Of a stretch of 64,000 bases of DNA, positions 48,478 through 61,900 are shown piece after piece. Origin of the DNA: Spongilla lacustris (Eukaryota > Porifera > Demospongiae > Spongillida > Spongillidae); the NCBI GenBank assembly GCA_949361645.1, contig OX442416.1:7136362-7200361 (forward strand). The letters run 5' to 3'. Each line of letters starts with the position of its first letter. Positions within the stretch are counted from its first letter, which is position 1. The notes beneath the pieces were generated by a model. The model saw only the letters and a program-made list of their open reading frames with translations. It did no database searches and was not told the DNA's origin. The position numbers and the translations under genes are program-made.

Positions 48478-49053
48478 CAGGGTGTTATCACAATCAAGGA
48501 AAATTAACCACAAGCAGTTATTTAAAAGTTCTCACAGCAAAAGAAGACATGCTGATGAAATAAAATCAATATTATAATTAACAATAATGAAAGTCCAAAA
48601 ACCCCTATTCATTTCAATTAAGTATTATTAAGGTTAATAAATGTAGGGTAGGTGTTTGTTTACTTAAAAGATGCAAACTGTACTAAGTAACTGCTTCCAT
48701 TTAGAAGTTATTCAAGATTGAAATCTTGATTCTTTTATTTTCACAATGCACTTGATTTAGAGGCCATTGTATCTCTATTTAGTGGTTTGAATTTATTACT
48801 AAATTTGGCCAAGTTGATATTATTAAAATTCAAGTATATGTTGGAGCTTTTGAATGCCTCTAAATATGTTTTGATTTGGTGTTATCGAGAATTATTAATT
48901 CATTTTTGTTGATTAATATTTTTGATTTTATTAAGTTAATGATTTAGTTTGTTTACATCAAAATTTAAGCTAAAGTTAATGGAGCATCTATCAGCAATTT
49001 TCACTGCTTGTGGTTAATTTATAAATAATTTTCCTTGATTGTGAAACACCCTG
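48478..49053. mobile_element. MITE with CAGGGTGTT termini
   Basis: The 576-bp AT-rich segment is present in the P450 duplicate and absent at the same point in copy 1 (around 1505). Its ends are inverted repeats of about 40 bp: left CAGGGTGTTATCACAATCAA, right reverse complement CAGGGTGTTTCACAATCAAG. It has no coding. The target duplication is unclear. Confidence 0.75.
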
Positions 49054-51316
49054 TACAAATATACATACATATATTGATCAGGCAGATAAATGCGACTATG
49101 ACTATTACATATACATGTAGGATAACTTGGCGTTGTTGTTGCCCTCCCCAAAAATTGTATGGACATCAATAATTGGGAAACCCAGGATGCATGACACCTG
49201 ATACACATATATATATATATAACCACACAGTCTGTCTGCATGTACATGTATGTGACAATGATTAATAGTACACACGGCATTGTCTACAGTTTCCCCTCTT
49301 CCCCTCCCCCCCCCCCTCTCTGGAGAGCAATAATTGTGAAACTGCAATGATGTCTTTGTACACATGTACATGTATGCTACTGGTATTCATTTTGAATCAT
49401 GCAGTACAGTAAAACAACACAATCACAACATTACATGTACCTTACTGATGGAGTCCAAAGCAACCATATAAAATGCTTCCTTCATCTCCACTTCTCTCTT
49501 TCCATCTGCAAGGGGCCTTAGCCCATCCAGAATGGTATTACAGCACTCATTGAACATAGGAAGAAGCTCTTTTAATGAACTGCCTACAAAAATAGAGAAA
49601 ATGTTTGTTGAACAATGCTCAACAAAACAAACATGTGCTAGAGACACCACGGAAGAACTACATTCCGACACTAATTAAGCAGATGGTAACAAAAGGATGC
49701 TATATATACAATGTACATGTAAATTGTTTTATTTTCTCCACATTTGTTTGAACTACCCCTTGATTTCTGCTGCAGTTTAGCAAGTACACATGTATATGTG
49801 CAGCATACTGCACAAAATGATGCTCATTTACATGTAATTAAGATTACGTTGTAATGTACCATGGACCAGACATGAAACAGACTTTTTTGCCTCGAAACAT
49901 TGTTATGAGAGAGATGAGCTGGGAAGAGGGTTAAATTGGACTCCTGCCATAGCTTTTGATGAAGTACACTGTAACTGTATGATATTTTTTAAATCTGAAA
50001 CTCAAGCTGAATCCACACATTTCAAATCATGGTTTTAAACAACATCAGTTACCATTACATGCAATGTAATATAACTGCTACTATCTTTTATCTCCATGTT
50101 TGACCTTTCTTGAATTGTGCAGGCACCAAATGGAGAAGTAAGTTTCATGTATTTGATAATGGTTCTCCTTGGCCACACCAATGTGAATTTTCCTTATTCC
50201 CATTCATTGTAAACAACTGTACGATTGTATTAATTTCATTATGCTATACAACTGATTTATATTGATATGTGGTATGGACAATTACATTCACACAACTTAA
50301 TTTTACTTGGTGATATGGAAGTTGGTAAGGAAACAAGGGATTTATGGAAATAACAAATTCGTAATATTTTATGAGCTTATAATTTCTGTTATTCGATTAC
50401 AGTGTATTTTGAAATTGTTTCCACCTGTTCTTTTATTTCACTTCATACTTAGCCATGATACCGAGCAGTTCATCTGAGGGATGTCCAGCATTTTTAAAGT
50501 TGTTGGGCATTTACTCAGCATTTTATGACTCACTCACCTTCACATGCAATAGCACTGATAAGGACAGCTCTTTGAACATCTTTGTCCTGATCCTACATGT
50601 CCCCTTAAAGGCATCATCGCAAGACTTTGTAGTGTGTAATGAGTGTTTACACACGTACAATAAAAGAAAGTCAAAGAAACCCTTACACTGGCCACATTCA
50701 TTTGGAGAATCACTGCAGGCTATTCAATTACTGCAATCACTGGCGTAGGGCATGAACTCCTATCTTGTTGAGTGACACTACGTATCGAAACCAGTTTGGT
50801 TGTTGCAGGAATATAAAAAAATTACCAGGGGGTAATTGGAGCAAACTGCATGGGAGGAACCGGTCTTATTCACTATGCAGATTGTGAGATTTTGGTCATG
50901 GGGAGGGGACCCCAAGCCAATGATATAGCATTCCTCAACTGAGATTTCACCCAGGTCATGACCAATTTCTTAGGACAGGACATAGTCCCATTCCAAGACT
51001 TACTAAACCCACATCAGTATTAAAGCCTGCTTATAGCCAATCAGTAGGGGAATGGAATGGTTGTGGGTTTCTTATAAACTACAAAAAATAGTTCAATTTC
51101 CTCTTGCTTACATGTACATGTTTCCAGTATAACTGATTAATGGATAGTAAAAAAGAAAATGTTTTCTTTATTTGGTTCAAAAATTAGGGCTGGTGCATGT
51201 GCAACGTATGTCAGGCCATGTTCATGTAAGGAGGGTGGGAAGCGGCTGTCTGCAGTCACACACATAATCCTTGATCTATTGCATACTTCAGACATACATA
51301 TAAGACAGCATTTCAT

Positions 51317-51318
<2 letters not shown>

Positions 51319-51352
<34 letters not shown>
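51319..51352. repeat. Poly-C run of 34
   Basis: Uninterrupted C tract, or poly-G on the other strand. Its length may be unreliable in assembly. Confidence 0.9.
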
Positions 51353-51353
<1 letters not shown>

Positions 51354-51844
51354 TGTGCCATATTATACAATGCAGCTCTCCTTGGAAATTTTGGAGTAAT
51401 ACATATATCTTAAGTGAATTTAAAAAGCAAACACACACAAGTCATTAAGTTAATGTATCAACAATTTTCTTCCAACCGCAATGTTCATTTGTTCTAATTG
51501 TACCTACACTGTATATATGTTGTGTTGAGTGATACTTATTGTACTTTACATGGATATCATAGAAGTTTCCATGCGTCACATGGGAGGGGGTACACACCCA
51601 TGTCTTCCTGTCCCCTTCCCCTCCTACCCACATTTATAAATACTTATTTCACAATGTCAGCCCTTAAGGATAATATAAGTGGCACAACACTAGTGTAGGA
51701 ACAAAGGTTCTACGCCAGTGTCACCATGTTACTGTCTATAGATACTTTATTATAAGAGCTGTATTTTTTATCTGGCTCTCAAAAATCTCAATACATACAA
51801 TATATGCACACATTAATGCACAGCATTGGCCAAACTACATCACT

Positions 51845-52877
51845 TTACAGTTGCATTCGTTCCATGCAGCTGTTGGTAGTAGCAAGGCGACTGGATACTT
51901 TATCGAGATACAATCGATGAATATTGCCAGTATGAACAAATCCAAGTCGCATTGCTGTTGCAAAGACACGATCCACTTCAGTTGCAAACTCTGGAATAAT
52001 ACCTGTTTGCAATAACTTTGTGAAGTGGTGTGTCGCAAGTACAGGTATATTTTTTTTATCACGATGACTCTTTTCTTAGTATCCATCCCACTGGAAACTC
52101 AGGATCATCTTTGTGAAACACAGCTGATGTTAGCAGTGTGCTTATCATATGTTCAAATTGCTGCTCATCTCGGGTGTGATCCTTTAAGGTTTTGTTCCAG
52201 CAATTGTGGACATATCTACCATCCTTCGGTTTCAAGATGCCAATGGAATAGCCCTCTGGTAAGGGTAGTGGTTTACTAGTTTTGCACACAAAGTACACCG
52301 ATTATATAACAAACAGTAAAATGAATTTCAATACTATACCTGTTGGAAAATAACATAGCGTTTTCTTTCGGGAATTGCAATTGTTTTGCAAAATACATAC
52401 TCTTCAGTAACGGTTTTCCATCATTTGATTTAAGATGCTCCATAAGGTACTCAGCCAGAGAAGCTTCAACTTCTGAAAGCAGTTTAAACCATAACCAATA
52501 CATCATTAATATGTATCAGGTTCAGAATTATGCTGCAATATATTAATCTATATATAGTACCAATTAATGATCACAATAAATACCACAATACCTGCAAAAA
52601 TCAGTCCACTCTCTTTATGGGATCCTTTATATGTCAGAATGCTGCTTTGTCTTAAGAGTTCCAAGGCTCTTGGCTTGCAAGAAGTGCACAACACAATATT
52701 ACACAGCTAAGATATAAATTGATAACAGTGTCCCATTTAATGCTTTATAAATATACTCCTATCACTCACTGTTGGAGATACAATTCTGCCTGCAATGCTT
52801 GTGAACTGAGGCCACTCATCAACATAGAACTCTGCTTGTGCTAGTTTCATTTTGACTATTTGTACAGTATTAGCCAT
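51845..52877 (-). pseudogene. Glycine N-acyltransferase-like (GLYAT/GNAT) gene, possibly degenerate
   Basis: GLYAT-type enzymes transfer acyl groups from acyl-CoA to glycine or another amino acid. Exons with matching phases: 52770-52877 (Met at 52877), 52592-52673, 52340-52472, and 52275 down to about 52045. Exon 4 includes GYSIGILKPKDGRYVHNCWN, where the family has its N-terminal domain end, and FPVGWILRKE. The C-terminal GNAT part, LATHHFTKLLQTGIIPEFAT to the stop at 51845-51847, is readable only after a frame change. The loop between VGWIL and LATHH, which normally binds the acyl-CoA pantetheine (Q/RxxGxG/A-type), is largely missing, with TGA then TAA in frame. An unrecognised intron could explain this; otherwise the gene is broken. 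Confidence 0.65.
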
Positions 52878-53976
52878 CTATTGTATGAAATGTAGCTTAT
52901 TATTAATAATATACACACATGTATATGTTTACAATCTTAACAGCACTATATACCAAACACGGATCCATATAATATATGTTACATTTCAATCAATTACCTA
53001 CAATGTATATCACAGTGGCATAGGTACTGTACCGGTCGTAGAGACCATGGCCGCTACACTTTTCTGTATAATTTTTTTTTAACGATTGCCATGTCGTAAC
53101 AGTATGCATATGGATGCATATGTACAATATCCGTTCTATATCTCGAGGGTTCCGGCCTCCGGGTATTATCATACATGCATGTAAGTGCATACATTTTTGA
53201 AATTGAACAGGAACTAGTATTGCTTTGGTTGACATTGAAAAGCAATTGCGCTACGTGCTAGCTTGGACCGTGTGACATATATACTCCCATGCACAATCTG
53301 CAGCTGCCATGTTAAATGGCTGCGATGAGCGAATTCTGTTCAGGCTTAGCTACCGAAATTACCGCATCAGAGTGCTTATATACCTCTCTATTACAAGCAT
53401 TTTTGTTTCTGCATATATATTTACAACCATCTTACAAATCAGCTCAGTTTGATTGAAATATATAAATATAATAAAAATATTTTGGAACATTTCTGTCAAC
53501 CGATTGAAATATAGAACTTTGCCTACTTTTCTTGAAAGTGATCAAATTTCGTATGGCTTTTGAACACAAATGTTGCACAAATTGCAAAGCTTATAGGGCC
53601 CCGATGGGGGAGGGGGGGTGGGGGGGGGGAGCTTACAGCGCTCCCCCATGAGCCCCATCCCTCCCGCACCCACCCCCTCTGTACCCCACCCATTTCTATT
53701 ACATAACGTATAAGCCGCTACACTTTATAAGTCCTTCCTACGCCTCTGCATGTATCAGTAGAGTTCTTAATTATGCTAACTTGTCTGCACCGACCGGCCA
53801 AAGATAATCTGTATAGAGCCTAGCTACATGTACTTACATGAATTCAACAGCCTGTTGTGTAGTGAAAATGGTACAAATCATGCACAGTTCTAATTGTATA
53901 CATCTACCCGAGTGTGCCGAACAGCCGAAGGCTAGTGAAACAGGTTTAGGGTTATGACGTGCGAAGAGGCGCGAAG
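52878..53976. other. Stretch upstream of the GLYAT-like gene
   Basis: No gene recognised. It contains a G/C-rich repeat piece (about 53600-53700) related to 35440-35600 and AT-rich sequence. The right border at 53977 is where similarity to 31418 begins. Confidence 0.45.
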
Positions 53977-55276
53977 CGAAAGAAACAATTTCCATCTGCT
54001 GCAATCCTAGCTGTTGCTAATGGACGGTGTGACACAACAATGATTGATGGCTGTATCCAGTGAGAGTGATTACCACGGACTAATGCCAACCCTAGAAGAG
54101 CACATCTCTCCTTTTGCCACGCTCTGCATACCGGCTGGTATGTGAATTTATCATTGTGCTCTTCTTTGGTAATTTCAAAAACCTTATATGATATGCTGCT
54201 GCTACACTGTTTTTCACATTCCAGTAAGCCACCATCAGTGGTGAAATCCTTATCAGCTCATCTAGGTCATGAGAAAATAAGTCTTCCCAAGTACATGAAC
54301 AGGCTTCAGCTTGGTTTTGGTGGAGCAACATGCTGTTCCAATGTATGATTGCACTTTCCCTTTGAATTCAGCAAACTCATCATGCAGGTTTTCATTGACA
54401 ACAACAAAATTTCCACCCAGTACTTCTTGCAATGGAAACTTACCATAAAACCCACGGAAGTCTATCCATAAAGAGATAAATATGTCTTTACTCAATGCAA
54501 ATTCCTCTGGCTGCAGATCCAGTTCTCTATACTGTATAAAGAATAATAATAATTACAACAAAGTATGTAACTATATTAGCAAGAATTTACCTCAAACTCT
54601 TCATCATCTTCTTTAATTGGCTTCATAAAGTGATGTGCATGCTCCTGACCTCCATAGACGTAAAATGTTCAGAGAACCTCGAGTAAAGATGCAGGTTCAA
54701 GTATTGTACGCTGCTCTCGACTGTGACTTTTGTTATGTTCATTCTGAAATCTTGGCTCCTTGTAGTTATCATCATCTTCATGGTCTACACTGTCCCCTAT
54801 TACTTTTTCATCTGCTCCCTCTTGCTCACTTGCAATATAATTAGCATTGCTGTCAAGTGTAGCATTGGCACACTCACTGCCACTGTTCTCTAATACTTCA
54901 CCTTCTTTCACAATATCTTCATCATAGCTCAATTATATTTCTTCTTCAACTACAGGATCCAGAAAACGCTTAAGGCAAGCACAATGGATGGTTTGCTTCA
55001 ATGGTTTTCCTTCCAATGTTTTCAGACAATATCTACCCTTGCCCAGGTCTTAATTAATGATGTAAGGGCCAAGCCATGGTTTCTCTAGTTTACCTCCCAT
55101 TCTGTGACTATTCCTTACACTTCACTTCAACACCTTGTCCCCTACTTTGAATATTGAATTTGTGTTGTGTTTCTTTTTATAGTGTAGCTTCTGTCTAGTT
55201 TGTGCACAGAGAGTGTTTTGTGTAGCCTTGACGCAATATTGTTGTTCCTGAAGATCAATAAGTGCATCAATATGTT

Positions 55277-56480
55277 TCAGGTGCTCAGAGATTCTGTAAG
55301 GATTTGTGGCAACAAGCTACCACCCATAGCACTTTCCAACTGTGCATGAACAGGACGCTTTGCCTCCTGAAAATGCATTAGAAAAAATGGGATATAGTCA
55401 GTAGAAGCATAAATGGATGTCCTGTAAGGAACATATATTATTATGCAATTACATAAAGCTACATACCTGTTGCTAAACATGATTTTTTCAATGTGATCAT
55501 CCCAGTCGTTTTGTTTTTCATTTACAACCTGAATTGGGGAACCTTTTAGCATTTGATTAAACCTCTCTGTCAATCCATTTGTCTGCGAATGATATCCACT
55601 AGCAACTATGTGCTCAGTGCCTGTTAACTTCAGAAGATGGCTTACAACCTTATAATTGATGTAAAAGTGTTAATGACCAAACAGCAAGACGTATTTATAT
55701 GTAGTTGCAAGATAAATAAATGCACCCTATAAGCCCCCCATTATCACTACTAGCTATATAAAACTGACAATGATATGTTACACAAATATATTATAACCTA
55801 TATTATATGGAATCGTTTAAGGTTATAAATATAACGTAAATGCCATTTTCACAGCCAGTAATTCTTATGCGCAGATGCATGGTCTTAACTGAATTTTTAA
55901 TTAGCCATACATGTTTACATTTGTACTGGAAAAGGATGGACATTTCTGATTGCAAATCTCTGTCCCTTGATCGGAAATTACTGATCTTGAATGAAAATGG
56001 TTCTGAATTGAATTACTATAAATGGACATGACTGCAAACTTTGCAATCAACACCAAAATTCATCATGAAATTAATTTCTTTACATATATTTGATTATTTA
56101 ATATACATAATTTAGAAAAGATTCAGACAAAAACTTGTACAATACAGATAAACAAGCACATAACGTTAAATTATGTACATGTACATGTATTTGCATTGTG
56201 CATAACATGACGAAGAATAAGGTCATTTAGAAGCTCTGCAACATTGATGGCTTCTTTCGTTGGAGATGCCCGTGCTTCTGCATGGCCACTTAGTAAAGCT
56301 ATCTGTGACAACTACATGTATCACATACTTGTTACCATTTGTGGTTGTTGGCAGAGGTCCAATGAGATCTATTCCTATCAGCTTCCAGCCACTGTTGGGA
56401 ACTGGTACCGGATGCAGCTCTTCAGCTGGATGATCAGACTTTCTTTTCGTCTTCTGACATTGATAACAATACTGCACCTG
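55277..56480 (-). pseudogene. Ginger1 integrase fragments, copy 2
   Basis: Frames 56223-56477 (QCQKTKRKSDHPAEELHP, then GIDLIGPLPTTTNGNKYV) and 55277-55573 (TERFNQMLKGSPIQVVNEKQ) carry the zinc-finger end, first catalytic Asp and catalytic Glu regions. The stretch holding the second Asp is interrupted by unrelated AT-rich sequence (about 55970-56205) with an ACATGT cluster, so the DDE core is broken. Confidence 0.8.
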
Positions 56481-56612
56481 GAAATAAATTAATAAATTTC
56501 TGGATATAGATGAGATGCTGACAGTACGTTTAAAAAGCAGGATATATACTTACCCAAACTCTCACATCCTTTGATAACCCTGGCCAGAAATTCTTTTGTG
56601 CAATCTTGCATG

Positions 56613-57240
56613 TAAGGCTTGAAACCGGTTGTTCCGGAGCTCCGGTTAACCGGTTAACCGGCGGTTAACCGATTGCGAGAATCAAATAACCGCCTCAACT
56701 GGTTATATTTCGGCTAAATAACCGCTTCAACCGGTTGTTAGAAATTTTGAACAACTTCAACCGACCGGTTGGTATTTTATAGAGAAGTTACGCGCGCCTT
56801 ACTGCTGGGCACGAGAAAACAATAAGCGGACGAGAGCGAACAATGGAAGGATGTAATCCATCTCATGTGGTACATATTTATAGGAACTTTATAATATTAT
56901 AATTATAATTATAGCAACAACTCCTCTATTCACCGTAATGGTGAGTCCGCGCGCACTGCGTGTCGTACGCGGCGAGACCAGGGACGTGCTTTTGGAGTAC
57001 GCCGTGGACCATATCATCTTACTTGCCATGTGGCAAAGCCCTGTTTAGCTAGCTTTTGGCCATCGATAATAAATAATTGCATACAATTAATTTTTAAACC
57101 GGAAATTACCGGTTGTTTTAAAATGAACAACCTTAACCGACCGGTTATTTTTTAAACAATCACCTTAACCGACCGGTTTTTTTTAATTTTAATAACCTGT
57201 TACAACCGGTTTTTTCTAAACTAACAGGTTTCAAGCCTTA
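56613..57240. mobile_element. Non-autonomous hAT-type element
   Basis: 628 bp with terminal inverted repeats TAAGGCTTGAAACCGGTT / TAAGGCTTGAAACCTGTT and a perfect 8-bp target duplication CTTGCATG (56605-56612 and 57241-57248). Copy 1 of Ginger1 lacks it at the same place. 8-bp duplications and (C/T)A(A/G)GG termini are typical of hAT. The interior repeats the palindrome AACCGGTT and ACCGACCGGTT many times near both ends. No coding. Confidence 0.92.
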
Positions 57241-57777
57241 CTTGCATGCATTCTATCGTGGTTTCCCGCTAAGTGTGCCACACGCAAAAGTGCAAAGCAG
57301 TATCGAGTGCAAGATGGGCAGCTGTATCGAGTCATCTGTACAAAATCTAAGTAAGGGGATGCCTTTCTCTTTATATCAAAGATGCGAAAACAAGGAAGCA
57401 GATATATAGAGCTCTATTTGTCTTTTTTTTTTTTTGTTGCATCCTGAGGGTATAGCTTCCATGTGAGATGTAATTTAGAGTTATATCGCATACTGCCCTC
57501 TTTTCCATCCTAACTTCGCGCTACAAGCACACTATTCAACTTTTTCGCTTCAATTGAACACGAGGGTACCAAAAATCCTAAAGGATCCCAAAAATCCCGC
57601 AGGAAATTTGGAATGGGCGTACCAAGAATCCTAGGATATTTAGAACGGGGGTGCCAATTATTGGGGGTGCCGATTATTGGGGGTGCCGATTTTCCCATGG
57701 CACCGGGCGTATACATGTACTTACCTTCATGTAATTACACCAAGGATCAGGTTTCGCAGCAAAATGTGATACACGTG

Positions 57778-58914
57778 CACTGCACCACTGTTAGATTGTG
57801 ATCGTTGATGTTATCAAACCAGAAGACAAACACGGTCATTTTCATGTTTGGTTTTAGTCGCCCAGATGGTTGTACTATTTTCCATAGTTTTATACATGTA
57901 CTATATAAAATTTAGTACGCAGTTTAAGACAACCAATTCCAGACGTGAATCATGCTAGTACTAGTGGAGGGATCTTCGAGGATCGTCAAATATTACTATT
58001 AAAAACTTAGGCAGTGTTCGAGTAATGCAGTCGATTTAGGCAATGTTCAGCAGCGCACGAAAGTATATTCGGCTGTTGAATTAGGTGCTGTTCGGCAACG
58101 CGGCTGACCAGTCTTGAGCGGTCATGTTCTGCAGAGAGTTTGGTACAGCTCACGCTAAGGGTAAAGTAATTCATGTGGGCGTTATTCGTTACATGCACGT
58201 GATATTTCATGCTGATTGGTTATACGTTTTTGTAATGCTTTACATGTGTGTATTGCAATCTTACCAGGGCTCTTGCCATAATCTATACTGATATTGATAT
58301 TTAATACAAGACTTGTTTTTTTCCATGTGTATGGCACTGCATCCACTAATGAGAAAAGTGTATACATGTACACTGGAAAGAATATTGCCAAAGAATTGAA
58401 TGTCAATAGACTTAGTGTATTGCTCTAGAATTCGTCGATTCGTAAAGTACAAGTAGTATTTACCTTATAGAAAACGGAAGCACTTTGAATTGAAATATTT
58501 GCATAACTGCTAAACTGTTGCTATGAATTGCACCTGGTGCCTGAGCAAAGCAATTGTATCGATAAACTTTTTGATCCAATGCATTAAAAGACCAGAGGAG
58601 AAACTTGTCCATATACAATGACATGATATTAACAGTTTCAAATGGCAATGTCTTTTTACTACCCAACAGAATAAGAAAAAAAGACACCAAATGCAAGATT
58701 ATACTGCACATTTTCTACAGTAACCACCACATTGACAAGCATTACTTGACATCCAATGGTTTTTCAATTATGTTTTAATACAATACTGGCATAAATCATG
58801 TATATCTTTACAAAACAGTGTCCATGTGAGAGTACCTGGAAAAAAAAGCAGCAAAAAAGCAAAACTAACCACATTTTCTTATTGTGGCAAATATGAATGG
58901 AGAGGGGTACACAA
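57778..58914. other. Spacer downstream of MATE copy 2
   Basis: Matches 35588-37091 but lacks the roughly 440 bp of 36237-36680 and has an extra roughly 75 bp around 58265-58340. No gene recognised. Confidence 0.5.
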
Positions 58915-61900
58915 CTATAGCCACATCATCCTCTCCATGCTCTCATTTATCATTGTGGTTGTGACCTCACTGCAGTTTCTCTCAGCAAATGATGGTGTAA
59001 AATGGCTGCCCACCACTCCAGTAACAAGGATGGCTACTGCTATGACCAGGAATGAACCTCTGTACAGCACTACCTTCAGCTTTGAGGATGTGAGACATGT
59101 CAAGCACCTGCAATCAGCATATGATTTCCCTCCATCTAGCTGTGGAGTGGTTTCACTAGTTGCGATGCCTTGAGGGATAGCATTATAGTGGTGGTGGTGG
59201 GTAGTCACCTGTTATGTTATTTATGTTTTTGTGATGTGTTTTCATTGGGAAAAGGTGTGCTATGAAACAATTTAAATGGCAAAAAGGACACATAACATTA
59301 CCTCTTCAACTGCAATATCTTTCTCTTTGCTTTCCTGACATCTGACCTTCTCTATGGCCTATTGCATGCAAGATTATACATGTAGTTATACATTGTAACT
59401 GATAGTAACTGTTGATTATTGGATATACATGTAAATTACCATATTGGCTTGTTTTTCCCAGTCCATTCTCAACGAGACAATAATATAATAAACTGCCTAG
59501 ATATGTAAATCAGAGCATGTGTTGAATGCATGTATGAAAATAATAATAACAATAAAAGCAAATATATGCAAGTACGCATATGAATACATGTACAGGTAAT
59601 AAAATGATCTTAATTCATACCTGAACTGTAGCTCCACACAATATCCCAACCCAGTACCCCGTTGCACCCATCTCTGCCACTAGTGCTAGACAAATACCAA
59701 TAGGAAGACCGATCAAATAGAAACAAATGGTATTTGAAATAGCTCCAAGCAGCTGTAGACCACAACCACGCAGAACACCAGCAAGTGTAGCCTATGTGAT
59801 GAGATTGATAATGCAATGAACAAAATTAGAGCTGTACTGCTAGAAAAATACCTAGTTTCAATGTTAAAATGGTGCATTATCATTATGTCCTAGTGCTAAT
59901 CACACTCACTTGTAGATGATCGAAGAAGGCAACAAACGAGACTAGATTCATCAGTCTGGCAAAGCCATTAATTACAATACTGGTTGCAGTGTTATGCACT
60001 TAAGGGTTAATCATATTGCCAACATACACAACTCACTCGTCAGTGGTGAACACTCTTGGTAGTTGGTATTTAAGTGCCTGCAATGCAACTGCTGCCACTA
60101 GGGCCTCTCCCACTATAGAATTGTAGTGGGATGAAATGACACAGACCCAATTACTTGCCTTACCGCCAATAATTAGTGATAAATGAAATATCCGTTTAGC
60201 ACCCTTGCTGTTGCCTGCTCCTAACTCATTCCCAATACGGATGGTGGTTGCAAAGCTGATAGAATATGCAATCTGCATGGAAGATGTTATGACAACAGAA
60301 CCCTTAATGAAACTGAAAATTAGATAACTAAAACCAAAACAATCAAACATACCAACAGATAGTGCAACATTTTGGCAAAGCTAATCAAATCAAACATAAT
60401 CGTAATAAATAATATTTGTAATCATACATGTATCAAGTATAATAGAAATTACCAGAGGTAAATCAACCTGAATTAATAATGTTTACAATAAAAATGTAAC
60501 CCAAAAATTATAAGATACTACATCACTTGTCAAACATACCAAAAATAGAAACACTGATATATTTAAGGAGATAGTATAGATTGCTAGTTCTGTCTTTCCA
60601 ATCATTCCGATTATGATTATTCCCACTTCGTTACTCCAAAGTTTGAGGCTAAACATCAGAAGGCCTGGTAGGGCTAGTTTGGTAAAGGTCCACCAGTCCA
60701 CCAGACTTTCCCAGCTCCACCCTCCCCATGTCTGCTTATGGAGTCCACAGGCCCATATGTACACCAGCAGAAAGAAGGGAGTTGAACTCTGACTTAAGGT
60801 CATGGCAAATGCTGCACCTCTGTTTGCAAGAGAGGGAGGGAAGGGAGTATAACATACACGTGATGGCTAGGTGTACATGAATGGGTACATCAGTGTGGCA
60901 GAGTATTCTATTATGAGTCAAGACAGATGGTGAGAGCGAAAATAAGTAAAACTCACACAAATCCAAGATCATATCCATATAAAAAGATTACGTGAAGCAG
61001 GATGTTCACCACATTGGTCACAAACCCAGTGACAAAGAACACCACAATAATACTCTGCGTGGAAGAAGGGTGATGAATATCTCACAGGATGGGGCAGTAA
61101 TGGGTATAAAATGTCACACCTGTGTCTGCAAATACTTTGACAATAATACATACAGGAAGATGAACTGTGTGGAGAAGGTATAGATATTAAATGGAAAGAT
61201 ATGGGAAGGTATGGAGGTGTTCAAATAAATACAAGATACCCTCCATACTCACAGGCAGGGCAATAGAGAATATCCTGATGTACTGGGCTGTTAGGCTATG
61301 TGGTAAATAAATAGTGGATGCTACAATAAAGGTATCCTGTACTGCACTGACCTCACTACACAAGGGTCCTGATTGAGGAGTGTAAGAATAGACTCAGCAT
61401 TCTGCCATAAAGCCAGAATAGGAAATATGCTGAGTCCAAGGATGAAGATCCCTATACGATGAGTGTACATTTATGGAGTAGTTTTGCAACATATACACAA
61501 ATTTAAAAAGCTAGTAGCAACTGATATATGTAGGTAACCTTGCTGTAGGATGACCCCAATCTTCTTGTATGCCTTGTAACCAAAGGCCTGGAAAAAAAAA
61601 GTAAATTAATGATGTATGAAGTTATGTCTTAGCATATAACCTACTTGAGAACAAAGGGTGTCAATTGCAGTGCCTGCACCATAGACTACACATGAGCCTG
61701 TCATGTTAATTACCTGCACGTAATGGAATAATTCATTATCACTGATGTGTACTTCAACCATACAGTAATATTGTTTGCTATGGCTCAACTACTGGGCCAC
61801 AATATTCTTAAACCTGACATACATTTACCTACAAAATGGTTAAATAGGGTTATTTTAACTTTATAAGTTATCTTTAAATCTAACCTATGTGCATTATTTA

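Larger units (their letters stand above)
43899..51706 (-). pseudogene. CYP46A-like internal fragment (duplicate of P450 exons 6-10)
   Basis: Counterparts of exon 10 (about 43925-44000), exon 9 (about 44060-44110), exon 8 (48055-48192), exon 7 (about 48253-48382) and exon 6 (about 49443-49578) are present in order on the minus strand. Exons 1-5 and 11-14 are absent, so it lacks the signal anchor, ExxR and haem loop. Exon 10 has a 4-bp insertion near 43942 and exon 8 lacks about 22 bp and more, both changing the frame. A 3.9-kb insertion sits between exons 9 and 8 and a MITE between exons 7 and 6. It cannot encode a P450. Confidence 0.88.
53977..57702 (-). mobile_element. Ginger1 DNA transposon, copy 2, truncated on the left
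   Basis: Copy of 31418-34386. The right terminus is intact (57600-57702) and is followed by CCGG at 57703-57706; its reverse complement starts TGCCATGGGAAAATCGGCAC. The left end, with most of the OTU domain and the left inverted repeat, is missing, cut at 53977. The integrase block NGNKYVIHVVVTDSFTKW is clearer here than in copy 1. A hAT-type insertion lies inside. It is inactive. Confidence 0.88.

Noticed and set aside
43899..51706. Second functional P450
   Set aside because: Haem-binding, ExxR and N-terminal exons are missing and remaining exons have frame-changing indels.
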